This document shows positions 41,698 to 50,978 of a stretch of DNA of 64,000 nucleotides, in pieces. Under the pieces are notes generated by a model that saw only the letters and a list, made by a program, of their open reading frames with translations, did no database searches and was not told where the DNA came from. Where the stretch lies: NCBI RefSeq assembly GCF_004331345.1, contig NZ_SJJZ01000002.1:1426001-1490000 (forward strand), in the 5' to 3' direction. This stretch comes from Kribbella soli (GTDB lineage Bacteria > Actinomycetota > Actinomycetes > Propionibacteriales > Kribbellaceae). Both the position numbers and the translations under genes were made by a program. Position 1 is the first letter of the stretch. The number at the start of each line of letters is the position of its first letter.

Positions 41698-43241
41698 ACG
41701 CTCCCTCCCACACTACGGCTGACCCCGGCGAGCGGGTTCCTGTCCGGACTGCCGCTGGTCCGGCCCACCAGGTCGGCGCGGCCGGACAGGAGGAGGGTCT
41801 CCGCGTCGTCCGGGGTCAGCTCGTCATCAACTACCATCGCGGGGACGCCGGCCACCAGCCGCGCCTCCTCCGCCAGCAACGTCCGCGTCAACCGCGATCC
41901 GCCGTACACCGCGACCACTGCGGGCCCGGTAAGCGCACCTGAGTGCAGCGAGGCCAACGCGGACGGCAACTCGTACTCCGAATCCGGTGCCGCCAGCCAC
42001 AATCCCCGGTCGCGAACGTCGTCCACGTCCACAACCCGACCCGGCAGGCTGAGCCCACCCGACCGGAACGGCGTCTCCAGCGGAGCCGGCCCGTGCGCGG
42101 CGTGCCACTCCGTGCGTGTCGCGGCGACGAAGGCCGGGTCGCGGCGGGCGAGCTTGCCGCCGCTGATGCTGCGGGTGAGGAAGTGGAAGGCGAACTGCCA
42201 CGGCTCCAACGTGTCGTGGTACCGCCCGAAGTGCTCCCACCACGACAACGAGGGCCGTGCCGAACCTTGGATCTTCTCGACCGACAGTCGCGCGGACTCC
42301 TCGTACGCCGCGAGCGCCGCCGGGACCTCGTCGTGCGCAGCGAGCGCCGCGGCCAGTGCGACCGCGTCCTCCATCGCCATCTTGGTACCGGACCCGACCG
42401 AGAAGTGCGCGGTGTGCGCAGCGTCGCCGAGCAGCACGACGTTGCCGTGCGACCAGCGCCCGGTCCGCCGGGTCCGGAAGCTCCCCCAGCGTGAGTTGTT
42501 CACCAGCAGCGGATGCCCCTCGATCTGTTCGGCGAAGAGTTTCTCCAGGTACTGCTTGGTCTTCAGATCGCTCGGCCCGGGCGGCTGCGACACGTCGAAC
42601 TCGTCCAGTCCGGCCCGCAGCCACGACTCCCGATCGGTCTCCACGATGAACGTGCTGACGTCCGGGGCGATCGGATAGCCGTGGACGGCGAACACCCCGT
42701 CGGCACTGCGCTCGTGGACGAAGGTGAGTCCGTCGAAGTGGTACGTCGTACCGAACCAGATGAACTTGGCCGCGGCCGTCTCGACCATCGGCTCGAGGAC
42801 GGCTGCCAGCCGCTCCCGGATCCGCGAGTTGGCGCCGTCGGCCGCGACGACCAGGTCGAAGCCGGTGAGGTCCTCGAGTTCGACCTCGGTCTGGAACCGC
42901 AGGGTCGCCCCGACCGCCTCAGCGCGTTCCTGCAGTACGGCGAGCAACGTCTTGCGGGCGATCGCCGCCATTCCCATCCCACCGCAGCGGAACCGTTCCC
43001 CCTTGAGGCGGACCTCGATCGCGTCCCAGTGCACGCCGTACTCCGTCAGCGCGTCGCGGACCACGGGGTCGGCCGCGTGGATGCCGGCCAGGGTGGCGTC
43101 GGAGAACACCACTCCGAAGCCGAACGTGTCGTCCGCACGGTTGCGTTCGAACACGGTCACCTCGGCGTCCGGGTCACTCGCCTTCACCAGAGTGGCGAGG
43201 AACAGCCCACCGGGCCCGCCGCCGACAATCGCGATCCGCAT
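41694..43241 (-). CDS. FAD monooxygenase, salicylyl-CoA 5-hydroxylase-like
   Basis: 515 aa from ATG 43241, which has AAAGGA 6 nt upstream; ATG 43247 is a less well spaced alternative. FAD-binding GGGPGG at residues 7-12, and the second FAD motif GDAAHTAHFSVGSGTKMAMEDA. It resembles aryl-CoA hydroxylases of the salicylyl-CoA 5-hydroxylase/anthraniloyl-CoA monooxygenase group. A known pathway in Streptomyces (the sdg genes) runs salicylate, salicylyl-CoA, gentisyl-CoA, gentisate, and all gene types are present here. 4-hydroxybenzoyl-CoA with a side-chain shift would also give gentisyl-CoA. The stop overlaps the next gene. Confidence 0.85.
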   Translation of the reverse strand: MRIAIVGGGPGGLFLATLVKASDPDAEVTVFERNRADDTFGFGVVFSDATLAGIHAADPVVRDALTEYGVHWDAIEVRLKGERFRCGGMGMAAIARKTLLAVLQERAEAVGATLRFQTEVELEDLTGFDLVVAADGANSRIRERLAAVLEPMVETAAAKFIWFGTTYHFDGLTFVHERSADGVFAVHGYPIAPDVSTFIVETDRESWLRAGLDEFDVSQPPGPSDLKTKQYLEKLFAEQIEGHPLLVNNSRWGSFRTRRTGRWSHGNVVLLGDAAHTAHFSVGSGTKMAMEDAVALAAALAAHDEVPAALAAYEESARLSVEKIQGSARPSLSWWEHFGRYHDTLEPWQFAFHFLTRSISGGKLARRDPAFVAATRTEWHAAHGPAPLETPFRSGGLSLPGRVVDVDDVRDRGLWLAAPDSEYELPSALASLHSGALTGPAVVAVYGGSRLTRTLLAEEARLVAGVPAMVVDDELTPDDAETLLLSGRADLVGRTSGSPDRNPLAGVSRSVGGSV

Positions 43242-43252
43242 CGTCATTCCTT

Positions 43253-44566
43253 TCAGGCCTGGGACGTCTGGGGCGCCGTACTGAGAACCGGTTCCGGCCG
43301 GGGCTCCCGGTCGCCCCGGGGTACGGCGGCGATCACGAGCGCACCGAGCACCGCCGGGACCGCGAACCCGTAGAAGTTCCAGTCCAGGCTCAGGCCGGAG
43401 TCCAGTACCCATCCGCCGAAGAGCGGACCGACGATCGCGCCGAGCCGGCCGACACCGAGAGACCAGCCGAGCGCGGTCGCGCGGATCCCGGCCGGGTAGT
43501 ACGTCGCGACGTACCCGTTGACCAGGATCTGCGTCCCGACCGTGCCGACACCGGCGATCGCGATCAGCAGGTAGAGCACGAACGCGGCCGGGTCCGTACT
43601 GAGTGCGTAGATCGACACGGCGGCGAGGGCGAAGGCCACCGTCGTGACCACCTTGGAGCCGAGTCGGTCGGCCAGGGCCGAGGCGACCAGGGCACCGACG
43701 ACCGCGCCGACGTTCATCACCAGGAGGAACCGCAGCGAGGAGCCGAGCGGGTAGCCGGACTGGCGCATGATCTGCGGGAGCCAGGTGTTCAGCCCGTACA
43801 CCAGGAGCAGGCCGAAGAAGCTGGCAAGTCCGAAAAGGATCGTCGCGGCCAGGTGCTTGCGCCCGAACAGCACCGCGAGCGGGGTCCGCTTCTGCTCAGC
43901 GGGTTCCGGTTGTACGCCGTACTTGGCCGCGAGAGCAGCCGCTTCGTCGTACCGGCCGCGGGCCTGCAGGAAGCTGACCGACTCGGGCAGGAACCGCCAC
44001 GCCAGCGGCAGCACCAGGACCAGCGGAGCCATGCCGATCGCGAACATGATGCGGAATCCGTGCACGGGGACGAGGTTGATCGCCAGGACGGCGGCCAGCA
44101 CGCCGCCGAGTGAGAATCCGGAGAACATCAGCGCGTTGTTGAAGTTCCGGCGGTGCGGTGGGGCGTACTCGACGGTGAGGGCGATCGCGGTCGGGACCAC
44201 ACCGCCGAGCCCGAGACCGGTGACGAAGCGGAGGATTCCGAACACCTCGGCGTTCGGCGCCAGCGCGGTCGCGCCCATCGCGAGCGAGAACCAGGTGATG
44301 CTGGCGAACATGATCCGGCGGCGGCCGAGGATGTCGGTCAGGGCGCCCACACAGAGCGTCCCGATCACCATCCCGGTCAGCGCGTAGCTGCCGATCGCAC
44401 CGGCCTGACCAGGCGTGAGCGGCCAGTCCGGGTTCTTCAGCAGGGACGGTACGACAGCGCCGTACACGATCAGGTCGTAACCGTCGAAGACGATCGTGAC
44501 GAAGCAGATGGCGACCACCCAGAGGCCGGTCCTGGACCGGGTTGTGGTGGCGGGAGAACTGGTCAT
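43253..44566 (-). CDS. MFS transporter, aromatic acid:H+ symporter (AAHS) family
   Basis: 437 aa, twelve membrane spans. AAHS signature DGYDLIVYGAVVPSLL in helix 1 (the paired acidic residues are typical of PcaK/BenK/GenK), GALTDILGRRR in loop 2-3. Likely imports the aromatic acid degraded by the operon (salicylate, gentisate or a hydroxybenzoate). First gene of the coupled operon 44566-38057; promoter at 44607-44636, divergent from paaX-like. Confidence 0.87.
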   Translation of the reverse strand: MTSSPATTTRSRTGLWVVAICFVTIVFDGYDLIVYGAVVPSLLKNPDWPLTPGQAGAIGSYALTGMVIGTLCVGALTDILGRRRIMFASITWFSLAMGATALAPNAEVFGILRFVTGLGLGGVVPTAIALTVEYAPPHRRNFNNALMFSGFSLGGVLAAVLAINLVPVHGFRIMFAIGMAPLVLVLPLAWRFLPESVSFLQARGRYDEAAALAAKYGVQPEPAEQKRTPLAVLFGRKHLAATILFGLASFFGLLLVYGLNTWLPQIMRQSGYPLGSSLRFLLVMNVGAVVGALVASALADRLGSKVVTTVAFALAAVSIYALSTDPAAFVLYLLIAIAGVGTVGTQILVNGYVATYYPAGIRATALGWSLGVGRLGAIVGPLFGGWVLDSGLSLDWNFYGFAVPAVLGALVIAAVPRGDREPRPEPVLSTAPQTSQA

Positions 44567-44606
44567 GGCGGCCTCGTTTCGTGCCGGGCTGACGGTGGAT
44601 GTGATG

Positions 44607-44636
44607 AAAATAGGACGATCTAGGGACGACCGTCAA
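44607..44636 (-). promoter_or_regulatory. Promoter of the aromatic-acid operon
   Basis: Minus-strand TTGACG (44631-44636), 18 nt, TATTTT (44607-44612). The -35 is the left arm of the GTCAA-N4-TTGAC dyad at 44632-44645. Confidence 0.6.
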
Positions 44637-44645
44637 GACTTTGAC
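44632..44645. promoter_or_regulatory. GTCAA-N4-TTGAC dyad, copy 1 (candidate PaaX operator)
   Basis: GTCAA-GACT-TTGAC lies between the divergent transporter operon and the PaaX-family gene. Its arms form the -35 of the transporter promoter (TTGACG, minus) and a TTGACA (44641-44646) facing paaX. The same dyad recurs at 45559-45572. Confidence 0.6.
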
Positions 44646-44712
44646 ACGCTTCTGATGGCATCATGAGAGGATGAGCGCTGCGAACCATTGGGAACGGCTC
44701 CGAGGAGACACG

Positions 44713-45522
44713 ATGAAGCCTCGGTCGATCGTCTTCGACCTGTTCGGCGACTACATCCGCTATCACGGCGGCGAGGTCCGGCTGCGCACCCTCACCGCGC
44801 TGCTGGAGTGCTTCGACGTGGGCGAGAGCACCGTGCGGGTGGTGATGGCGCGCCTGCGGCGCGAAGGCTGGTTCGACACCCGGCGGGACGGCCGCGAGAC
44901 GGTGTACGCGCTCAACGACAAGAGCTGGCGACTGCTCGACGAGGGGCGGACCCGGATCTTCGAACGATCCCGTGAGCCATGGAACCGGCAGTGGTCGATG
45001 GTGATCTACTCGGTCCCGGAGAGCGAGCGAGCGCTCCGCGAGGAGTTGCGCAAGGAGCTCGCCTGGCTCGGGTTCGGGCCGCTGACGTCGTCGACCTGGG
45101 TGAGTCCGCACGACCGGCTGACCGAGATCCAGGAGCACTTCGCCGATCAGCCGTCGATCCAGCTCGACCTGCTGCAGTGCACCTCGTCCGGACTGTCCCG
45201 GGACCGCGAGATGGCGGCGCGATGCTGGGAGCTCGACTCCCTCGACGCCGACTACGCGACCCTGCTGCGCACCTACCGGCCGCGCATGCGGTCGTACCGG
45301 GCCGGCTCGCTGGCGCCGCGCGAGGCGCTCGTCGAGCGGATGAAACTCGTCCACGACTACCGGATGTTCCCGTTCCGCGATCCCAATCTCCCCGAAGAGC
45401 TGCTCCCCACCGGCTGGCACGGCCGCGAGGCGCACGACCTCTTCCTCCAGGCCCACGAGGCCCTGAAGGCGCCCGCCGACGGCTTCTTCGTCGAGGCAGC
45501 AGGTACCGACCGCGTCGCCTGA
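44713..45522 (+). CDS. PaaX-family transcriptional regulator
   Basis: 269 aa. ATG at 44713 is favoured by AGGAG 5 nt upstream; an in-frame ATG at 44671 would add 14 residues. N-terminal winged HTH (SIVFDLFGDYIRYHGGEVRLRTLTALLECFDVGESTVRVVMARL) and the PaaX C-terminal domain (REPWNRQWSMVIYSVPE). PaaX proteins sense aryl-CoA thioesters such as phenylacetyl-CoA; here salicylyl-CoA or a similar pathway CoA-ester is the natural candidate ligand, which is inference. It lies between the operon it likely represses and a secreted esterase whose promoter has the same dyad. Confidence 0.87.
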   Translation: MKPRSIVFDLFGDYIRYHGGEVRLRTLTALLECFDVGESTVRVVMARLRREGWFDTRRDGRETVYALNDKSWRLLDEGRTRIFERSREPWNRQWSMVIYSVPESERALREELRKELAWLGFGPLTSSTWVSPHDRLTEIQEHFADQPSIQLDLLQCTSSGLSRDREMAARCWELDSLDADYATLLRTYRPRMRSYRAGSLAPREALVERMKLVHDYRMFPFRDPNLPEELLPTGWHGREAHDLFLQAHEALKAPADGFFVEAAGTDRVA

Positions 45523-45558
45523 CTCGTCAGGAAGAGTGACGCGGCAACGTTGTCATGT

Positions 45559-45572
45559 GTCAAATTCTTGAC
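45559..45572. promoter_or_regulatory. GTCAA-N4-TTGAC dyad, copy 2
   Basis: GTCAA-ATTC-TTGAC between paaX and the secreted esterase gene. Its right arm is the -35 TTGACG of the esterase promoter, as in copy 1. Confidence 0.6.
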
Positions 45573-45597
45573 GAACGGCGTGAAGATGTACTTCAAT
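45568..45597 (+). promoter_or_regulatory. Promoter of the secreted esterase gene
   Basis: TTGACG (45568-45573), 18 nt, TTCAAT (45592-45597), 68 nt upstream of the ATG at 45666. The -35 overlaps the dyad. Confidence 0.5.
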
Positions 45598-45665
45598 CCA
45601 GACCCTCGAACAGGATCGCCGGCCCCGGTCCGCCGTCCCCCTCGCGTGCTCTGGAGGCACCGCCG

Positions 45666-47963
45666 ATGAGACCGATCAAATCGACCCTTGCTGTGCTGGC
45701 CGCCGGCGGGCTACTCGCCTGGTGGGCGTATCCCGCCGCGGGCCAGCAAACCGCCGCCGCAACGCCACCGGCCCCGGGTCCCGCCGTACTCAACGCTCCC
45801 CCGCCCACTGCCGCACAGCTCGAGAACACCGGCATCTGGCAGGCCCAGCCGACGATGGTCTGCCACAGCAGCGCCTACCGCGACGGCGAGTTCCTCAACC
45901 AGGGCTGCGTGTACGACGACCAAGGGGCCCAGCTCGTCACCACCAACTGGCCCGAGCATTCGCTCACGTTCGCGTACAAGTACCCGACCAACCCGGCGTA
46001 CCGCGGTAACGCCGCCGACCTCGTCGAGGTCCGCGTCAAGCCGCTCGCCGACGCGACCGCGTTCCGGATCACCTTCAACACGATGACCGACCCGGACCTG
46101 GTGGGTACGACGATCGCGCTCGGCAACTCGCTGCTCCCGAGGCAGGCACCGCACGGCGCGAACACGCTGATGCCGGCCGAGAAGTTCGTCACCGTGCACG
46201 GCGGGACCGGTGACATCGTCGACGCGGCCACCGGCCAGACGTCACCCGTCGCGCCGACCGTTTCGGTCGATGTCGCGCACCGGCAGGTCGAGGTCCGCGT
46301 CCCGCACGCCGCCTACGACCCCGGAACGCGGACTGTCCGGGTAGCCGCCGCAGCCGGTCTGTGGGACCGTGCCGGAGACAAGTTCCTGCTCCCGCAGGCG
46401 GTCGCCGACGCGACCCACCCAGGTGGCGCGCTCACGGCCGGCCTGCGGCCCTCGGCGTACTTCGATGTCGCGTTCCGGCAGGAGCCGTTCGACTCGCCGT
46501 GGCGCAACGACAACCAGAAGACAACGCTTGCCAGCGGCAACATCAGCAAGTTCTACGCCAACGTGGACTTCGCCAAACTGGCGCAACACACGACCGACAA
46601 CAGCGCCGTCCCGACCTCGGGCTACATCGAGCGGCTGTACGCCTCGAACAGCGAGGTCGCGCAGGGTCGCCGGTTGCCGGGAGACACGGGCAAGCCCCCG
46701 CTCGGGTCCTTCACCCAGCAGAACGGCGCGACACTCGACGGTGAAGGTACGCCGAGCGTCCAGTTCGGCTGGATCTGCCGCGACGACTGCGTCTCCGACC
46801 TCCCCGGACGGCTGCAACGGTACGTCGCCTACGTCCCCGCCCTGCCGCGCCCGGCCAACGGGTACGCGAGCATGGTCTGGACCCCCGGCTACGCGCAGAG
46901 CGCGAACGACCAGGTCGGCGACCCGGGTACCGGAGCCCTCCTGCCGGCCGGCGATCGCGACCTGTTCCACCAGGTCGCGAACCGTCCGTCCGCCCCGACC
47001 GTGGTGATCTCGGTCGACGGCCGCGGCAACGACAACTGGTACTACGGACGCTCGGGTGCCTCCGTGTTCGAGGCGCTCGCCGATGCGCGGCGCGCGTTCG
47101 GGCTCGACCCCACGCGGACCGTCATGAGCGGCTTCTCCAGCGGCGCGTACGGCGCGAACAAACTCGCACTGCAGTTCCCCGACGTGTTCAGCAAAGCCTT
47201 CATCTGCGACGGCCTGAACATGGCGCCGTCCTTCCCGGGGATCAACGGCATCGCCGACACCCTGCCCGTCGACACCGCGACCCAGCACGAACCCGGCTCG
47301 GTCCTGACCCCGCTCCTGCCGTCGCGCCGCAACCAGCCGGTGATGGAATGGGCCGGCCTTCCGGACGACTACATCCCGTACAACATCCCCCGCGAGCGGG
47401 CCAACGCCTACATCGCCGGTGCGCAGTACGACTTCACCTTCGACAGCTGGCTCGGCGCATCCTCCGATCACGTGGTGATGTGCGCGAACGCGACGTGGAA
47501 GGTGCTGACCGACTGGCTCGGCGATATGCGCGGCACGCAGGATCCGTTCCACGTCACGTACGTACGCAACCCGACGATGGACGACCCGGACTCCGGACTG
47601 GTCGGCGACCACGCCTACTGGCTGAGCGCCATCCAGAGCCGGTCCGGTGACCTCGGCACCATCGACGTACGGTCACACGGATTCGGCCTCGCGGACGCAC
47701 CAGCCGCTCCCGTCGTCACCGGCGCGGGCGTAGCGACCGGCTCGACAGTGCCTGTCAACGCCTACACCTCCGAACAGCGGACCAAGCCGGCCGCCGTCAG
47801 CGCACCAATCGCGAACCGGCTCGACATCACCGCAACGAACATCAGCACGGTGACGATCGACCCGAAGCAGGCGAAGGTCACCTGTGACGCCGACCTGAAC
47901 GTCACAACCGACGGACCACTTACCGTCCGCATCCTCAACTGCCCCGACCGCACCTTCAACTGA
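45666..47963 (+). CDS. Secreted alpha/beta hydrolase/esterase with N-terminal glucodextranase-like domain
   Basis: 765 aa. ATG at 45666 with TGGAGG upstream; Sec signal peptide to about residue 23 (AYPAAGQQ). The N-terminal half (about 60-260) resembles the C-terminal-binding-module-type beta domain found in glucodextranases; the C-terminal half is an alpha/beta hydrolase with nucleophile Ser491 in GFSSGAYG. Enzyme class is close to tannase/feruloyl-esterase or peptidase-like hydrolases but not clearly one of them. Its promoter carries the dyad found at the aromatic operon, so it may release the aromatic acid from an ester or glycoside outside the cell. That link is inference. Confidence 0.75.
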   Translation: MRPIKSTLAVLAAGGLLAWWAYPAAGQQTAAATPPAPGPAVLNAPPPTAAQLENTGIWQAQPTMVCHSSAYRDGEFLNQGCVYDDQGAQLVTTNWPEHSLTFAYKYPTNPAYRGNAADLVEVRVKPLADATAFRITFNTMTDPDLVGTTIALGNSLLPRQAPHGANTLMPAEKFVTVHGGTGDIVDAATGQTSPVAPTVSVDVAHRQVEVRVPHAAYDPGTRTVRVAAAAGLWDRAGDKFLLPQAVADATHPGGALTAGLRPSAYFDVAFRQEPFDSPWRNDNQKTTLASGNISKFYANVDFAKLAQHTTDNSAVPTSGYIERLYASNSEVAQGRRLPGDTGKPPLGSFTQQNGATLDGEGTPSVQFGWICRDDCVSDLPGRLQRYVAYVPALPRPANGYASMVWTPGYAQSANDQVGDPGTGALLPAGDRDLFHQVANRPSAPTVVISVDGRGNDNWYYGRSGASVFEALADARRAFGLDPTRTVMSGFSSGAYGANKLALQFPDVFSKAFICDGLNMAPSFPGINGIADTLPVDTATQHEPGSVLTPLLPSRRNQPVMEWAGLPDDYIPYNIPRERANAYIAGAQYDFTFDSWLGASSDHVVMCANATWKVLTDWLGDMRGTQDPFHVTYVRNPTMDDPDSGLVGDHAYWLSAIQSRSGDLGTIDVRSHGFGLADAPAAPVVTGAGVATGSTVPVNAYTSEQRTKPAAVSAPIANRLDITATNISTVTIDPKQAKVTCDADLNVTTDGPLTVRILNCPDRTFN

Positions 47964-47969
47964 ACCGGC

Positions 47970-48010
47970 GCCCGCCGACTGTTCCAGCTCAGCTGAAGCA
48001 GTCGGCGGGC
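47970..48010. terminator. Bidirectional hairpin terminator
   Basis: GCCCGCCGACTG and its reverse complement form a perfect 12-bp stem around a 17-nt loop (which itself holds AGCT symmetry) between the convergent genes ending at 47963 and 48015. Confidence 0.8.
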
Positions 48011-48014
48011 AGTT

Positions 48015-48671
48015 TCACACGGGTAGGCCGTGGTCGTCGGTGTTCAGGGACTGGGGTTTGAACTTGGTGAGGAAGGCGGTCAGTTCCCCGCCCGGTTGTT
48101 GAATGATGGTGCCGCCGTCTTGCCAGATCCCGTCCAGGTGCTGGAACTGGCCTGGCGGATCGCCTTGGTTGTAGTGGATGTCGTGCACGCCGTTCCCGGT
48201 GGAGTACGGAGCGCCGTACACGTACACGCGTTCGCAGCCGAGCAGCCGCTGTTCCAGCAGATCCAAGGCCTTGTCGGCCGTGCTGTCCACCCAGCCGAAT
48301 CTCGGCGACCTCAGGATCGTGTTGACCAGTTCGACGAGCGGACTGTAGACAACGCTGACGCATCCGCCACGTCCTCGCAGCAACGGCGATCGGACATAGT
48401 CGAGAGCACCGGACGTAGGTGTGCTGGCCAACAGATGCCAGCCGTCGCTCTTGGCCGCGGTCGGTGCGAAGAGTTGCGGGTTGACGTTCCGCACCTCGCG
48501 GTACTGCACCGGCACTCCGCTCGGCGTCGACACGTCGATCGCACATTCGTACTCGCCCCCGGGAGCCGCGACGTACAACTTCCCGTGGTACCAGGACCCG
48601 AAGTCGTCCGGATCCTCCCGAGCAAACCGAATCAACCGCCCGACCAGCACTCCGTAGCTTGTCAGTGGCAT
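48015..48671 (-). CDS. DUF2278 (YukJ-like) protein
   Basis: 218 aa; ATG at 48671 with GGAGGGG upstream. Starts MPLTSYGVLVGRL and carries the DUF2278 hallmark GVHDIHYNQG late in the protein. No signal peptide. The family's function is unknown; some members bear C-terminal secreted-substrate domains. Single gene. Confidence 0.8.
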   Translation of the reverse strand: MPLTSYGVLVGRLIRFAREDPDDFGSWYHGKLYVAAPGGEYECAIDVSTPSGVPVQYREVRNVNPQLFAPTAAKSDGWHLLASTPTSGALDYVRSPLLRGRGGCVSVVYSPLVELVNTILRSPRFGWVDSTADKALDLLEQRLLGCERVYVYGAPYSTGNGVHDIHYNQGDPPGQFQHLDGIWQDGGTIIQQPGGELTAFLTKFKPQSLNTDDHGLPV

Positions 48672-48727
48672 GAGCCCCTCCCACTCCCCTCTCCATAGTC
48701 GCACCGATTGCCACTGGGTGTGACGGT

Positions 48728-50896
48728 TCAGGTGAGGACCAGTTCACGGTGGTCTTCTGCCGGGGTGGCGAGGGTGTGGCCTTCGGTGTCGAGGTGAGGG
48801 ACGAGGCGGTCGAGCCAGGCGGGGAGCCACCAGGCGGCGCGGCCGAGGAGCGAGAGCGTGGCGGGCATGATGATCATCCGGACGACGAAGGCGTCGACGA
48901 GGACCCCGACGACAAGTCCGAGGGCGATCGACGCGGCCACGGCCATCGGGGACGAGGCGAAGCCGGCGAAGACGAAGGCCATGATGGCGGCGGCCGCGAC
49001 CAGGACCGGGGCGGACTTGGAGAAGCCGCTGATCACCGCTTCCTTCGGGGACGCTCCCCGGCTGTGCATCTCCTGGATCCGTGAGACCAGGAAGACCTGG
49101 TAGTCCATCGCCAGCCCGAACAGTACGCCGACCAGGATGATCGGCAGCGTGCTCAGCATCGGATCGCCCTGCGGCGCCGGGATCACCGAGTCGAACCAGC
49201 CCCACTGGAACACCGTCACACTCGCGCCGAACGACGCTCCCACAGAGAGCAGGTAGCCCAGTGTCGCGACCAGCGGGATCAGCAGCGAACGGAACATCAC
49301 GATCAGCAGCAGCATCGACAGCCCGACGATCAGGATCACGTACTCGATCAATGCCTTGTGCAACTTCGCGTCGCTGTCGATGCCGATCGCGGTCTCACCG
49401 GTGACCTGGAGGCTGACCGCACTGATCGTGCCGGCCTGAGCGCGGATGTCGGTGACGAGTTGCTTGGTCGCTTCGTCGATCGGGCCGCCGCGAGGGACGA
49501 CGGTGACGAGCGCCGCGTCGTTCTGGGCTGTGACGGCACTGGTGACGACCAGCTGCACGTCGTTGAGCCCACGCAGCCGGTTCTCCACCGCCGGCAGCTT
49601 CCCGGACACGTCGTCGCCTTGCACGAGCACGACCAGAGGGCTCTGCACACCACCGAACTTCTCCACCGTCAGGTCGTAGGCGTGCCGCTGGGTCGAGACG
49701 GGATCGTTGCCGCCGGGGATGTTCGACGCGGTCTTCATGTCCAGCATCGGTACGGCGACGACGCCGACGACAACGATCGCGCCGAGGAACGACAGCACCG
49801 GCCGCCGGACGACGAACGAGGCCCAGCGGTTCAGCACCGACACGCGGTTCCGGTCGGCGACGGCCGCGACCCGCTCACGCCTCGGGAGCGCACGCCGGCC
49901 CAGCGTCCGCAGCAGCACCGGCAGCAGCGTCAGCGCCATCAGCACAGCCATCAGTACGCCGAACGCCCCGGCCAGACCCATGTCACGCAGCACGCTGATG
50001 CCGACCACGCTCAGACCTGCCAGCGCGATGATCACGGTCAGCCCTGCGAACACCACCGCCGTACCCGCAGTCCCGACAGCATGGGCGACGGCGTCCTCGA
50101 CGCTGCGGCCTCCCCGCAGCTCGGCCCGGAACCGGGTCAGGATGAAGAGGCTGTAGTCGATGCCGACGGCGAGACCGAGCATGGTTGCCAACGTCAACGT
50201 GGTGTCCTGCAACGGGTTGATGGTGCCGTAGGCAAGCACACCGAGAGTGCCGACACCGACGCCGGCGAAGGCCACCAGCATGTTCGCGCCGGCGGCCGCC
50301 AGCGAGCCGAAGGTCAGCAGCAGCACGAGGAACGCAACCGCGACACCGAGCAGCTCACCGGCCCCGAACGCGGGAACGTCGTCGGCGTACAACTCACCGC
50401 CTACCTCGGCGGTGAAGTCGGTCCGAGCAGACGCGGCCAGGTCGAGAACGGCGTTGTACACCTGTTCCTGGTTCGCCTCGGTCACTCCGTCGAAGGACAG
50501 TGTCGACACGACAGTCGTGCCATCCGCGGAGACGAACGGATGCTTCGGATCGAAGGGGTTGCTGACCGAGCTGACCTGTGACAGCGCCGCCGCCCGATCG
50601 AGGATCCGGGTGATCTCGGCCTTGGCCACGGGGTCGGTCACCTTCGTCGCACCGCGCGCCTCGAGCACCAGCGTCAGCGTCTTCTCGTTGCTCTGGGTCC
50701 CCGGAAACTTCTGCTGGACAACAGCCAGGGCCTTCGAGGCCTGGGTGCTCGGGATCGAGGTGGTGGCCGTGCTGCCGGACGCTCCCGCCGACGCGACGAC
50801 GCCGGTGAGGATCGCGAAGCCGGCCAGCCAGATCGCGACCACGACGAGCCGGTGCCGCGCGCTGAAGCGGCCGATCCGGGCCAGTAACTGAGGCAT
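48728..50896 (-). CDS. MMPL-family RND transporter
   Basis: 722 aa with two sets of about six membrane spans, each behind a large extracytoplasmic loop, as in MmpL/ActII-3 exporters. The GIDYSLFILTRFRAEL and AMDYQVFLVSRIQEM pairs carry the proton-relay Asp-Tyr of the family. Exports lipids or hydrophobic drugs, possibly fatty acids. It lies 104 nt downstream of a NarL-type response regulator gene on the same strand, with a 24-bp perfect palindrome in between, so the two-component system probably controls it. Confidence 0.88.
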   Translation of the reverse strand: MPQLLARIGRFSARHRLVVVAIWLAGFAILTGVVASAGASGSTATTSIPSTQASKALAVVQQKFPGTQSNEKTLTLVLEARGATKVTDPVAKAEITRILDRAAALSQVSSVSNPFDPKHPFVSADGTTVVSTLSFDGVTEANQEQVYNAVLDLAASARTDFTAEVGGELYADDVPAFGAGELLGVAVAFLVLLLTFGSLAAAGANMLVAFAGVGVGTLGVLAYGTINPLQDTTLTLATMLGLAVGIDYSLFILTRFRAELRGGRSVEDAVAHAVGTAGTAVVFAGLTVIIALAGLSVVGISVLRDMGLAGAFGVLMAVLMALTLLPVLLRTLGRRALPRRERVAAVADRNRVSVLNRWASFVVRRPVLSFLGAIVVVGVVAVPMLDMKTASNIPGGNDPVSTQRHAYDLTVEKFGGVQSPLVVLVQGDDVSGKLPAVENRLRGLNDVQLVVTSAVTAQNDAALVTVVPRGGPIDEATKQLVTDIRAQAGTISAVSLQVTGETAIGIDSDAKLHKALIEYVILIVGLSMLLLIVMFRSLLIPLVATLGYLLSVGASFGASVTVFQWGWFDSVIPAPQGDPMLSTLPIILVGVLFGLAMDYQVFLVSRIQEMHSRGASPKEAVISGFSKSAPVLVAAAAIMAFVFAGFASSPMAVAASIALGLVVGVLVDAFVVRMIIMPATLSLLGRAAWWLPAWLDRLVPHLDTEGHTLATPAEDHRELVLT

Positions 50897-50978
50897 TGCT
50901 GCTCCTGAGGACGAAGGATGTTGACGTGTTCATCCTCGGGATTCCGGCCGCCCGCCGAATCGTCCGCACGCAGCGCCC

